This document shows, one piece after another, positions 9,666-17,787 of a stretch of 64,000 nt of DNA. The notes beneath the pieces were generated by a model. The model was not told where the DNA came from, made no database searches, and saw only the letters and a program-made list of their open reading frames with translations. Every line of letters starts with the position of its first letter. Position 1 is the stretch's first letter. The stretch lies in the NCBI RefSeq assembly GCF_007997215.1, contig NZ_VORW01000006.1:1-64000 (forward strand), given 5' to 3'. A program made the translations under genes and the position numbers. The stretch comes from Algoriphagus aquimarinus (lineage in GTDB: Bacteria; Bacteroidota; Bacteroidia; Cytophagales; Cyclobacteriaceae).

Positions 9666-11294
9666 ATGTCTGGAGTAAAAATCTATTTTCTTTTTTTAGT
9701 AGTTACTCTTGCTTTTAGCTGCAGTTCTAAAGAGGAGCAAAAGATGTCTGAGAGGCCAAATATCATTTTTATCATGGCAGATGATCATGCCTATCAGGCG
9801 ATTAGTGCATATGGTGAAGGATTGAATGAAACACCGAATATAGACAGGATCGCAAAAGAAGGAGCAATTTTCACCAGAGCTACGGTTACCAATTCTATCT
9901 GCGCTCCAAGTCGTGCAGTTTTGCTAACTGGTAAGCATAGTTTCATGAATGGAAAGGTGGATAACATACAGCCTTTTGATTGGGATCAGGATAATTTCCC
10001 GAAACTGATGCAGGCAAATGGCTACACAACTGCTTTGATTGGTAAGATCCACTTAGATGGACAGCCTCAGGGTTTTGATTATTCTATGGTGCTACCAGGC
10101 CAGGGCGAGTATTATAATCCAGACTTTTTGATCAATGGAGAAAAGAAGAGAATCGAAGGCTATGTCACAGACATCACCACTGACTTGGCTTTGGACTGGT
10201 TGGAAAATGGAAGAGATAAGGAAAAGCCTTTCGTCTTGCTTTATCACCAAAAGGCTCCACATAGAAATTGGAAGCCTGCTCCAGAGTATTTGACATTATA
10301 TGATGACAAGGAATTCACTCCTCCGGCTAACTTCTTTGACGAGGAAACGAATTATCAGGGAAGAGGCTCTGCGGCTCGCGAGCAAAAAATGGAGATCGAT
10401 GAGATCATGCGTTGGGGTCGTGACTTGATGCTGGAAGTTAATCCAAATGGTGACAGCACCGGCTTGGCTGAAGAGTTAAAGCGATTCAATCCAGAGCAAC
10501 TGAAAGCTTGGAGAGAAGCTTTTGATCCAAAGAATGCAGCTTTCCTGAAAGCCTATGGACAATTGGATGAGAATACATTAACCCTAGAGAAAAAGAGAGA
10601 AATTGCCACCTGGAAATACAATCGCTACATCAAAAATTACCTGCGTACGATCAAGTCTGTGGATGATGGAGTAGGAGAGGTTTTGGATTATTTGGAAGCA
10701 AATGGTTTGGCTGAGAATACCATCGTGGTTTATACCTCAGATCAAGGGTTTTACCTAGGAGAGCACGGCTGGTTTGACAAGCGCTTTATGTACGAAGAGT
10801 CTTTCCGTACACCACTTTTGGTGAAATACCCTAAAGAGATCAAACCTGGAACTACCATCAAAAACTTGGTTCAGAATCTAGATTTTGCGCCTACATTCCT
10901 TGATTATGCAGGAATCAAAGCACCAGCAGAGATGCAAGGAGAGTCTTTCCGTAAACTGGTCAGTGGAGAAAGTAAAGAATGGCGAGATGCTGTCTACTAC
11001 ACCTATTATGAATATCCTGCCGAACACAGCGTGAAGCGGCATAACGGCGTGGCTACCGATCGATATAAGCTGATTCACTTTTACTACGATATAGACGAGT
11101 GGGAGCTTTATGATCTAGAAACTGATCCGCATGAAATGCAAAATGTTTATGATGACCCTGCCTATGCTGAGGTGAGAGAAATGATGCATAAGAAGTTTGT
11201 GGAGGTTCGCGAAAAGTATGGTGATAGTGACGCCAATGACAAGCGCTTCTTGGACGAGTACATGGAAGTTTATAACAAGAGGAATAGTAAGTGA
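9666..11294 (+). CDS. lipoprotein sulfatase (paralogue of the 12482 gene)
   Basis: This is a 542-aa type I sulfatase with a lipobox (TLAFSC, Cys19), so it is probably anchored in the envelope rather than free in the periplasm. The metal-binding FIMADDHAYQAISAYG is at about residues 35-50. The signature C-A-P-S-R starts at Cys79, followed by the typical GKHS. YTSDQGFYLGEHGWFDKRFM and a C-terminal ELYDLETDPHEMQN segment complete the fold. It is very similar over its whole length to the sulfatase at 12482-14173, which points to a local duplication. The large insert at about residues 220-330 is shared by both and resembles sulfatases acting on hexosamine or fucose sulfates, but the specificity is not resolved. 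Confidence 0.93.
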   Translation: MSGVKIYFLFLVVTLAFSCSSKEEQKMSERPNIIFIMADDHAYQAISAYGEGLNETPNIDRIAKEGAIFTRATVTNSICAPSRAVLLTGKHSFMNGKVDNIQPFDWDQDNFPKLMQANGYTTALIGKIHLDGQPQGFDYSMVLPGQGEYYNPDFLINGEKKRIEGYVTDITTDLALDWLENGRDKEKPFVLLYHQKAPHRNWKPAPEYLTLYDDKEFTPPANFFDEETNYQGRGSAAREQKMEIDEIMRWGRDLMLEVNPNGDSTGLAEELKRFNPEQLKAWREAFDPKNAAFLKAYGQLDENTLTLEKKREIATWKYNRYIKNYLRTIKSVDDGVGEVLDYLEANGLAENTIVVYTSDQGFYLGEHGWFDKRFMYEESFRTPLLVKYPKEIKPGTTIKNLVQNLDFAPTFLDYAGIKAPAEMQGESFRKLVSGESKEWRDAVYYTYYEYPAEHSVKRHNGVATDRYKLIHFYYDIDEWELYDLETDPHEMQNVYDDPAYAEVREMMHKKFVEVREKYGDSDANDKRFLDEYMEVYNKRNSK

Positions 11295-11576
11295 AATGAT
11301 TCTTTAAAAGATGCCATTTGTCTTAATTATTAGCTTATAAGGCTGGAAGACGGATACTTCGGCTACGCTCAGTACAAGTGACCGGAGACCGAAGTAGACT
11401 TAATCTAAGAGTCAAACTTAAATGTGATTGATTTTGGTTTTTACTGCCAAATGTGGGGAATTATGAAATAAGTAAATTGGATCTAGTATGTTACACTTCA
11501 GGTATCTTTTCAGATGGCTAGGAGGAAAGGAATCTAAGTCTCAGGCCATCTGTTACTTTAAAAAAATTGAAATAAA
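11295..11576. other. intergenic spacer with short REP-like fragment
   Basis: This stretch of 282 bp has no gene. Bases 11340-11401 carry a fragment related to the REP-like repeats elsewhere in the window (GGAAGACGG, CTACGCTCAGT, GACCGGAGACCGAAG). The remainder probably holds the msrA promoter. Confidence 0.4.
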
Positions 11577-12077
11577 ATGAGCAATACTAAAAAAGCATAC
11601 ATCGCAGGAGGTTGTTTTTGGGGGATGGAAGATCTCTTTAGAACACGTCCTGGAATCGTTGATACAGAAGTTGGTTACCAAGGCGGGCAAAACGAAAATC
11701 CCACCTACAAAAACCATCCAGGTCATGCGGAAGGCATAGAATTGACTTATGATCCAAGCCAAACATCTTTCAAAGAAATTTTGGATTACTTCTTCAGAAT
11801 GCACAATCCTACTACTGTCGATCAACAGGGCAACGATATGGGTTCGAGCTATAGATCTGCTATTTTCTATCAAAATGAGGAAGAAAAAGCGGAAGCAGAG
11901 GAAGTGATAGCTATTGTGGATGCATCTGGAAAATGGCCAAGCAAGGTGGTTACTACCTTAGAACCTTTTGCTCCTTTTTGGACTGCAGAGGACTATCATC
12001 AGGATTATTTGGTAAAAAACCCTAATGGGTATACTTGTCACTTCTTACGATTTGAAGAGAGTTTTATTGAGGGGTGA
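11577..12077 (+). CDS. msrA: peptide-methionine (S)-S-oxide reductase MsrA
   Basis: The enzyme reduces the S-epimer of methionine sulfoxide in proteins and free methionine, repairing oxidative damage. It has 166 aa, the normal size for a short cytosolic MsrA with no signal peptide. The catalytic motif GGCFWG places the nucleophile at Cys13, and the family segments [26 protein letters not shown] and HQDYL are all present. It is sandwiched between two paralogous sulfatase genes but has its own 282-bp upstream spacer, so functional linkage to glycan use is not implied. A repeat-rich stretch follows it. Confidence 0.95.
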   Translation: MSNTKKAYIAGGCFWGMEDLFRTRPGIVDTEVGYQGGQNENPTYKNHPGHAEGIELTYDPSQTSFKEILDYFFRMHNPTTVDQQGNDMGSSYRSAIFYQNEEEKAEAEEVIAIVDASGKWPSKVVTTLEPFAPFWTAEDYHQDYLVKNPNGYTCHFLRFEESFIEG

Positions 12078-12481
12078 GGAGGCTTTATGTCAGGTGACCG
12101 ATGTCAGATGACCGATGTCCGATGTCGGGTGACCGATGTCATGTGCCCGATGTCTGATGGCTGAAGATTGAAGACCGAAGTCGGGAGACGGAAGCGGCCT
12201 GAAGTTTAGAGTTTAGCATATCTTATTTTGCTTTAGTCTCTATGCTGTTTGAAAAGAAGAAATACGTAAACATAAACTATTGGGAATATCCCTCCCTTTT
12301 AATAAATAGGATTATCTGTTGTGCTGCCAGTAAATAAAATAAAAGCGCTAAAAGTAGAGGTAAAAGCTATAGCTGAGGCTACTTCGGTCATCGGTCATCC
12401 GACATCCAGCAAACCAAAGAAAGTGCTGCGACTGACATCTTTGCAGACAAACAATTTACCCCCAAAATAACCACCCCTATA
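12078..12481. repeat. short tandem repeats of GACCGATGTC type plus spacer
   Basis: Between 12089 and 12160 the sequence repeats variants of GGTGACCGATGTC about five times with small changes (CAGGTGACCGATGT, CAGATGACCGATGT, CGGGTGACCGATGT, CATGTGCCCGATGT). Related words (GAAGACCGAAG, GGTCATCCGACATCC) recur to 12405. The last 100 bp before the next gene resemble the stretch before the dioxygenase gene (15360-15480), including ACTTCGGTCATC. No gene was found. Confidence 0.6.
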
Positions 12482-14173
12482 ATGAAGCACGTTTTAAAAT
12501 CGATTTTCCTCGGCTCCTTGGCAATACTTGCTTTTGCATGTAAAACTGAGGAGGCTGCAAAAACCGCTGAGCGGCCAAACATCATTTTTATCATGTCGGA
12601 TGATCATGCCTATCAGGCAATTTCTGCTTACGACAATACCTTGATCGAAACTCCGAATATTGATCGTATTGCGAAAATGGGGATGCTTTTCACCAATGCA
12701 TCTGTGACCAATTCGATCTGTGCACCTTCTCGTGCTACTATTTTGACTGGTAAGCACTCACACATCAACGGTAAAGTGGACAATCATTTTCCCTTTGATA
12801 CGACGAATGTGACTTTCCCACAGATTCTTCAGGATGCAGGATATCAGACAGCCATGTTTGGTAAGCTACACTTTGGTAACAGTCCAAAAGGCTTTGATCA
12901 ATTCAAGATTTTGCCAGGTCAGGGCGCTTATTACAATCCTGATTTCATCACCAAAAACGAAGGTAATATTAAAGTGGAAGGCTATGTGACGGATATCATC
13001 ACAGATATGACGCTGGATTGGCTGCAGTATGAGCGCAAGGCCGATCAGCCATTTATGCTGATGTACTTGCATAAAGCCCCACACCGAGAGTGGCTTCCTG
13101 CCGAGCGTCATATAGAAGAATTTACCAACCGAACTTTCAAAGAGCCAGCTACACTTTTTGATGATTATTCCGGAAGAGGAAGAGCCGCTCACGAGGCGGA
13201 AATGAACTTATTAGAGGATATGAACTGGTCAGGGGATTCCAAAGTGTATCCGGAAGTGATGGATGAATTGGGCATACCAGAAACTTCAGATTGGGACAAG
13301 GGTGCTTTCGAAAGAGAAGTTGGTAGAATGAATGAAGCCCAGCGTGCGAACTGGGATAAGGCTTATATGAAAGTCAATGAGGACTTCAAGAAAGCATACC
13401 CTACCATGACCGAGAAGGATAAAATGAAGTGGAGGTATCAGCGCTACATGCAGGATTATCTAGGTACGATCAAAGCCGTTGATGAAAATGTAGGTCGTGT
13501 GTTGGATTACTTGGAGGCAAATAATTTGATGGAAAATACGATCATCGTCTATACTTCTGATCAGGGATTTTACCTAGGCGAGCACGGTTGGTTTGATAAG
13601 CGTTTTGTTTACAATGAGTCATTTAAAACTCCACTTTTGATGGCTTGGCCAGGCAAAGTCAAAGCTGGGACCAAATCTGACGAGATGGTTCAGAATCTTG
13701 ATTTTGCACAGACTTTCCTAGCTGCAGCAGGGATCGAAGCTCCTGCGGATATGCAAGGCGAAAGCTTATTGCCATTGCTAATGGGCGAAACTGACAAGTG
13801 GACGCGTGAGGCAGTTTACTATCACTATTACGAGTATCCATCCGTGCACATGGTGAAGCGTCACTATGCGATCATTACCAAGGAATATAAATTGGTTCAC
13901 TACTACTTTGATAATGACGAGTGGGAATTGATCGATAGAAAGAAGGATCCTATGGAGATGACCAATGTCTACGATGATCCAGCTTATGCTGAAATCCGGG
14001 CAGATTTGCACAAACAGCTTGATGGCTTGCGTGAAAAGTATGGTGACAGTTCAGAATTAAGTCAGGAATACATTGATAAGTATCTGGATTACTTGGAAGA
14101 AAATAATTCATCTGCCGGAGGCAAAAATACTGAGTTGATCGATAAGATTTTCGAAGACAGAAAGAAAAAGTAA
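12482..14173 (+). CDS. lipoprotein sulfatase (paralogue of the 9666 gene)
   Basis: This 563-aa type I sulfatase has lipobox ILAFAC (Cys20). The metal motif FIMSDDHAYQAISAYD is followed by the signature C-A-P-S-R at Cys80 and TGKHSH. The later YTSDQGFYLGEHGWFDKRFV and ELIDRKKDPMEMTNVYDDPA segments match the 9666 gene nearly word for word. Compared with that copy it carries extra sequence in the central insert and an additional C-terminal tail (EENNSSAGGKNTELIDKIF). Both copies probably act on the same class of sulfated sugar, perhaps at different linkages. Activity requires a formylglycine-generating maturase that is not encoded in this window. A strong terminator follows. Confidence 0.93.
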   Translation: MKHVLKSIFLGSLAILAFACKTEEAAKTAERPNIIFIMSDDHAYQAISAYDNTLIETPNIDRIAKMGMLFTNASVTNSICAPSRATILTGKHSHINGKVDNHFPFDTTNVTFPQILQDAGYQTAMFGKLHFGNSPKGFDQFKILPGQGAYYNPDFITKNEGNIKVEGYVTDIITDMTLDWLQYERKADQPFMLMYLHKAPHREWLPAERHIEEFTNRTFKEPATLFDDYSGRGRAAHEAEMNLLEDMNWSGDSKVYPEVMDELGIPETSDWDKGAFEREVGRMNEAQRANWDKAYMKVNEDFKKAYPTMTEKDKMKWRYQRYMQDYLGTIKAVDENVGRVLDYLEANNLMENTIIVYTSDQGFYLGEHGWFDKRFVYNESFKTPLLMAWPGKVKAGTKSDEMVQNLDFAQTFLAAAGIEAPADMQGESLLPLLMGETDKWTREAVYYHYYEYPSVHMVKRHYAIITKEYKLVHYYFDNDEWELIDRKKDPMEMTNVYDDPAYAEIRADLHKQLDGLREKYGDSSELSQEYIDKYLDYLEENNSSAGGKNTELIDKIFEDRKKK

Positions 14174-14197
14174 GGTTACGTTTTTCCTATCATAAAG

Positions 14198-14231
14198 AGC
14201 CTCAGTAGATTAGTTTGCTGAGGCTTTTTTT
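14198..14231 (+). terminator. Rho-independent terminator after sulfatase
   Basis: The stem AGCCTCAG (14198-14205) pairs with CTGAGGCT (14218-14225) across a 12-nt loop and is followed by a run of T. It lies 25 bp after the sulfatase stop codon. Confidence 0.85.
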
Positions 14232-14267
14232 ATAAACCGCAAAGACCGCAAAGTTCACGCAGAGGGC

Positions 14268-14590
14268 ACAATTGTCAGGCTGAGCGAAGTCGGTGGTGTC
14301 AGGCTGAGCGAAGTCGAAGCCCCCTTTTAATGCAAGTAAAATAACTGTCCTCGTGCCTTCAGACTTCCGTCTTCCAGGTGCTCGGACTGACACGATTTGA
14401 GCTTAAAATCATAATCCGTCATTGGTAGCGATGCCGATGTCAGGCTGAGCGCAGTCGAAGCCTCTTTTAAAGTAACTGAAGTTATTGTCCTCGACTTCGC
14501 TCGGACTGACATGATTTGAGCTTAAAATCATAATCCGTCATTGGTAGCGATGCCGATGTCAGGCTGAGCGAAGTCGAAGCCCCCCTTAAA
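14268..14590. repeat. REP-like repeat field, left block
   Basis: Direct copies of GTCAGGCTGAGCGAAGTCG (or one-base variants) begin at 14274, 14298, 14439 and 14558. Each long unit continues through a spacer to a partly complementary CTCGGACTGACA, so the units can fold into hairpins. Two units also share GATTTGAGCTTAAAATCATA and CCGTCATTGGTAGCGATGCC. The block abuts the 3' end of the GIY-YIG gene. Any reading frames across it are translations of the repeat, not genes. Confidence 0.85.
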
Positions 14591-14591
14591 C

Positions 14592-14942
14592 CTAGGCAGA
14601 CTTTTCATCAGTTTTAGAGGTCAATAAATTCTCCTTGAAATTTTTATGAGAAGACTCATTTTTGCATTCTGCTAATTCTTTCAATTTATCCCACTCGTCA
14701 TTAATCATTGCGAGTTTTTTACTCTTACCCCATCCTTTGATTTGTTTTTCAAAAGCAATAGCCTCTTTGATTTCTTGAAATTCCTGCACAAACACTAACT
14801 CTAAAGGCCTTCTTTTTGCAGTATAGCAAAAAGGATCTAGGCCTTCAGAATGTTCAGCGAATCTCCTTTCCAAATTATTTGTAACTCCTGTATAGAAAGT
14901 ATTATCGGAGCATTTCAGTATGTAAACAAAGTATATTTTCAT
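14592..14942 (-). CDS. GIY-YIG (URI-type) endonuclease domain protein
   Basis: This 116-aa protein is a single-domain GIY-YIG nuclease. The N-terminus MKIYFVYILKCSDNTFYTGV contains the paired VYIL / YTGV strands that give the family its name. NLERRFAEH supplies the catalytic Arg and a His, and AIAFEKQIKGWGKSKKLAMI holds the family's Glu and Lys-rich helix. It is slightly longer than the usual UPF0213 size because of a polar C-terminal tail. It lies inside a field of REP-like repeats, with four copies just beyond its 3' end and three upstream. That arrangement suggests a mobile or repeat-associated unit. The natural role is unknown; DNA cleavage is inferred from the fold. Confidence 0.88.
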   Translation of the reverse strand: MKIYFVYILKCSDNTFYTGVTNNLERRFAEHSEGLDPFCYTAKRRPLELVFVQEFQEIKEAIAFEKQIKGWGKSKKLAMINDEWDKLKELAECKNESSHKNFKENLLTSKTDEKSA

Positions 14943-15047
14943 ACAATTTCAATTTAAAAAAATGAGTTTTGTAATTACAATATACTAATTACCAGTGTCT
15001 AATGTGAATATCAAAGTAGTATTAAACTACAATTAATCTGTCTGTAG

Positions 15048-15345
15048 TTGTCAGGCTGAGCGAAGTCGGTGTCAGGCTGAGCGAAGTCGAAGCCCCCTTT
15101 TAATGCAAGTAACATAATTGTCCTCGATCCCGATAGCTATACGGGACGCTCGGACTGACATGATTTGAGCTTAAAATCATAATCCGTCATTGGTAACGGA
15201 GTCGGTGTCAGGCTGAGCGAAGTCGAAGCCCCTGTTATTGCGAGTAACGTAACTGTCCTCGTGCCTTCAGACTTCCGTCTTCCGGGTGCTCGGACTGACA
15301 CGAATTTTCCCTCGGACTAACACGATTTGCGGTAAAAATCACTTT
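15048..15345. repeat. REP-like repeat field, right block
   Basis: Copies of GTCAGGCTGAGCGAAGTCG begin at 15050, 15071 and 15207 in the same orientation as the left block. They are again followed by spacers and CTCGGACTGACA half-sites (near 15150 and 15290). The segment TTGAGCTTAAAATCATAATC is repeated too. Together with 14268-14590 this block brackets the GIY-YIG gene. Confidence 0.85.
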
Positions 15346-15513
15346 TTTTTCTGCCATTAAGGAGATAAAAGCAATAGCGGAGGAGGTTAATGTAACAATT
15401 AAGGGTACTTCGGTCATCCGTCATCGGTCTTCCAGCCAGTAAATCAAAGAAATTAAGAATACTGGCATCATTACAGATAATCATATTAATTTTAAGTACA
15501 AATAACCCAACCC

Positions 15514-16311
15514 ATGAATAACCTAGATCATCCCTATCCAATCTCTCCTGAGGCCAAAGCTTTTTATCAGGAAAACAACTTTATCAAACTCAAGCAGGTG
15601 CTAAGTCCTGAGGAAGTCGCACATTTCAATGCCGTGATTTCGGCAGAAGTCCAGCGGAAGAACACACAGGAAAGACCGATGGAGGAGCGGGATACCTACA
15701 GCAAGGCTTTTTTGCAGATTTTCAATTTGTGGACGGAAAGTGAGGAAGTGAAAAAGCTGGTACTGAGCAAGCGCTTGGCTCAGATAGCCTCAGATCTGAT
15801 GGGCTGCGAGCAAGTTCGGATTTACCACGATCAGGCCTTATTCAAAGAGGCAGGTGGAGGAATTACTCCTTGGCATGCCGATCAGTATTATTGGCCGATC
15901 GATACCGATAATACGATTACGGTATGGATTCCTCTTCAGGCAACTCCGCTGGAGATGGGGCCATTGGAGTTTTCTGCCGGAAGTCAGCAGATTATTTTCG
16001 GAAGAGACTTGCAGATTGGAGATGATTCTGAGGTGCAAATCAAGCAGAATCTTCGTGTCAACAACTTTGATCATGTGATCGAAGCCTTTGATTTGGGAGA
16101 AGTGAGCTTTCACTCAGGCTGGGTTTTCCATCGTGCCGGGGCAAACCAAACGGACCAGATGCGAAAAGTAATGACGGTGATTTACATGGATGCTGAAGCC
16201 AAACTGATGAATCCCAAGAATGATAACCAAATCCATGATTGGAATACCTGGTGCCCGGGAGCGAAGATCGGCGAGGTGATCGATACTGAATTGAATCCTG
16301 TGGCGGGGTGA
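15514..16311 (+). CDS. phytanoyl-CoA dioxygenase (PhyH)-family oxygenase
   Basis: This 265-aa protein is predicted to be an Fe(II)/2-oxoglutarate-dependent hydroxylase of the PhyH family acting on a small molecule. The metal-binding triad is visible as HAD at His121/Asp123 and the distal His206 in FHRAGANQ. The 2-oxoglutarate-binding Arg is probably in the following DQMRKVMTVIY segment. It has no signal peptide, so it is cytosolic. The substrate is unknown; related genes often sit near polysaccharide or sulfated-sugar catabolism loci. Two broken copies of its 3' half follow within 2.5 kb (17574-17699 and 18370-18812), which shows that this gene was once present in tandem copies. Confidence 0.9.
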   Translation: MNNLDHPYPISPEAKAFYQENNFIKLKQVLSPEEVAHFNAVISAEVQRKNTQERPMEERDTYSKAFLQIFNLWTESEEVKKLVLSKRLAQIASDLMGCEQVRIYHDQALFKEAGGGITPWHADQYYWPIDTDNTITVWIPLQATPLEMGPLEFSAGSQQIIFGRDLQIGDDSEVQIKQNLRVNNFDHVIEAFDLGEVSFHSGWVFHRAGANQTDQMRKVMTVIYMDAEAKLMNPKNDNQIHDWNTWCPGAKIGEVIDTELNPVAG

Positions 16312-16341
16312 TAGGCTAAAGTGCTTTTATTCGTTTCTTTC

Positions 16342-16938
16342 TTAGGACCTTGCAAATTCAATTAGTGGCTGAAATATATCATTATCTGCTTCTTTTACTG
16401 CTTTCAAGTATGTACTTCTCGTGTCGCCTTGATACACTAGATCACCTGTTCCCCAGCTGAACATTGGTAAATCATATATCTTATTGATGATAATATCTGC
16501 TATTAATCTACTATGACGACCGTTTCCATTTGAAAAACAATGTATGCTTACTATTCTATGTTTAAAGCGTATTGCGATTTCTTCAGGAGAATAGGTTTCG
16601 TTCCTGACCCAAAATAACGAATCGTCACATAACGTTTTTAGAGCTACAGGTATTTGCCATTTATCAATCCCTAAGTTCTTATTAGTTTTTCTAAATTTCC
16701 CAGCCCACGACCATACACTTCCATACATTCGTCTATGAAGATTGCAGATAAATTTTTCGGTTAAAACTGTTTCTGTTTTAAAGGATCTTGTTAGAATCCA
16801 TTGTAAGGCTTCTTCAATATTTTGTTGCTCAAATTCATCTAATTCTTCACGTGTAGCAACTGTTGGGATTAAGAGACCTTCCTTTTCATCGTCGTCTAAT
16901 GGGGTTTGTCCATTTATGTATTCCAGGTCTAGTCCCAT
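16342..16938 (-). CDS. Fic-domain protein, mobile mystery protein B type
   Basis: This 198-aa Fic-fold protein probably transfers a nucleotide-derived group to a target protein. The Fic motif is HCFSNGNGRHSR at residues 133-144, with the catalytic His133 and the anion-hole GNGR present. The usual Asp/Glu before GNGR is Asn137, which may change metal binding. The N-terminus (TPLDDDEKEGLLIP) and the pairing with an XRE gene match the mobile mystery protein B family, known from mobile DNA in many bacteria. Its start overlaps the end of the XRE gene by 10 bp, so the two form one translational unit. A toxin-like role with the XRE partner as regulator is an inference. Confidence 0.88.
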   Translation of the reverse strand: MGLDLEYINGQTPLDDDEKEGLLIPTVATREELDEFEQQNIEEALQWILTRSFKTETVLTEKFICNLHRRMYGSVWSWAGKFRKTNKNLGIDKWQIPVALKTLCDDSLFWVRNETYSPEEIAIRFKHRIVSIHCFSNGNGRHSRLIADIIINKIYDLPMFSWGTGDLVYQGDTRSTYLKAVKEADNDIFQPLIEFARS

Positions 16939-17387
16939 ATAGTTTTAGGTAGTTCTTGTTTGATTATCAGAGTTCGTTCTTCAATTGCTTTTTTGATTCG
17001 TTCATTGGTGTTTTGCTGATCCTCAAGTTTCATAGTATTTGATGTTCGAGAAACTATTTTTTCGGCCAAGGAACGAGCCTTACTTTCAATATGCTTTTCT
17101 AAAGTTCCTTCTTTTGGAACAAAACCGTATACGAGTTCCATGTCTAATGCTCGAGCAGTTTCTCTTAATGATTTAAGTGTTATTGCACCTTCCTTCTCTC
17201 GTGTTTCAATCTCTTGAACACTCTGTTTTGTCATCCCTAATTTGTTTGCCAACTGCTGGAGTGACATTCCTAAGGCTAATCTAATTGCTTTGACCCATCC
17301 TGTTGGTGGATTGGGTAGTTGGCGAGTAGGGGAAAACAGCTTGATTCTAGATTCTAGTTGTTCTATTTGGAGTTTTTTATTGTCCAT
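16929..17387 (-). CDS. XRE-family regulator, mobile mystery protein A type
   Basis: This 152-aa protein has a central helix-turn-helix at about residues 30-72 (ALGMSLQQLANKLGMTKQSV). The flanking N-terminus (LESRIKLFSPTRQLPNPPTG) and C-terminal helical region match the family called mobile mystery protein A. It precedes the Fic gene with a 10-bp overlap. Its own upstream region carries four direct repeats built on TATAGCCTGA, very likely its autoregulatory binding sites. Pairing of this regulator with a Fic protein in mobile DNA is established for the family; the biological function of the pair is not. Confidence 0.88.
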   Translation of the reverse strand: MDNKKLQIEQLESRIKLFSPTRQLPNPPTGWVKAIRLALGMSLQQLANKLGMTKQSVQEIETREKEGAITLKSLRETARALDMELVYGFVPKEGTLEKHIESKARSLAEKIVSRTSNTMKLEDQQNTNERIKKAIEERTLIIKQELPKTIWD

Positions 17388-17390
17388 GAT

Positions 17391-17525
17391 GTAAGGTTAT
17401 AGCCTGATAAATTTAATTAAATGTAAGGTTAAAACCTGACTCAAACAAGCATAATGTCAAATTATAGCCTGACAAAATAGTATAAAAAGTAAGGGTATAG
17501 CCTGATAAATTTGGGGTTTAATCAG
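17391..17525 (-). promoter_or_regulatory. operator array: four direct repeats upstream of XRE/Fic cassette
   Basis: Four copies of a unit centred on TTATAGCCTGA lie at about 17391-17412, 17423-17445, 17455-17477 and 17489-17512. They are spaced near 33 bp, which is three helical turns. A fifth partial copy in inverse orientation follows at 17518-17528. The second copy is the most diverged (TTAAAACCTGA). Read toward the XRE gene, copies contain TATAAT-like words, so repressor binding would mask the promoter. Confidence 0.8.
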
Positions 17526-17573
17526 GTGTCTGCCAAACATTTTTTTTTTGGATGAAGTACAACGTAGAAGGTG

Positions 17574-17699
17574 ATGGGTGCCACCGCCAAAATTAAAAAT
17601 CCTGAAAATGATAATCAGATCAATGATTGGAATACCTGGTGGCCAGGCGCGAAAATCGGAGAGTTGATTGATACGGAATTGAATCCTTTGGCGGGGTGA
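17574..17699 (+). pseudogene. PhyH dioxygenase 3' fragment (copy 2)
   Basis: A 42-codon open remnant (MGATAKIKNPENDNQ to NPLAG and stop) aligns with the last ~41 residues of the intact dioxygenase at 15514-16311. It shows substitutions such as ATAK for AEAK and TWWPGAKIGELIDTELN. The upstream part of the gene is missing and replaced by the operator array. It marks the right-hand junction of the XRE/Fic insertion. Confidence 0.85.
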
Positions 17700-17787
17700 T
17701 TCGGAAAAAGTATTCTCAAGCCTTCGGGTTCAATTTATGACCTATTTGTTAAGGCCTGTTTTGGTGGTATGATTTTGTCCGGAATGT

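Noticed and set aside
14202..14512. Short frames across the REP field
   Set aside because: They translate the repeated element itself (for example the recurring SVRA and FAQPD words) and have no independent protein character.
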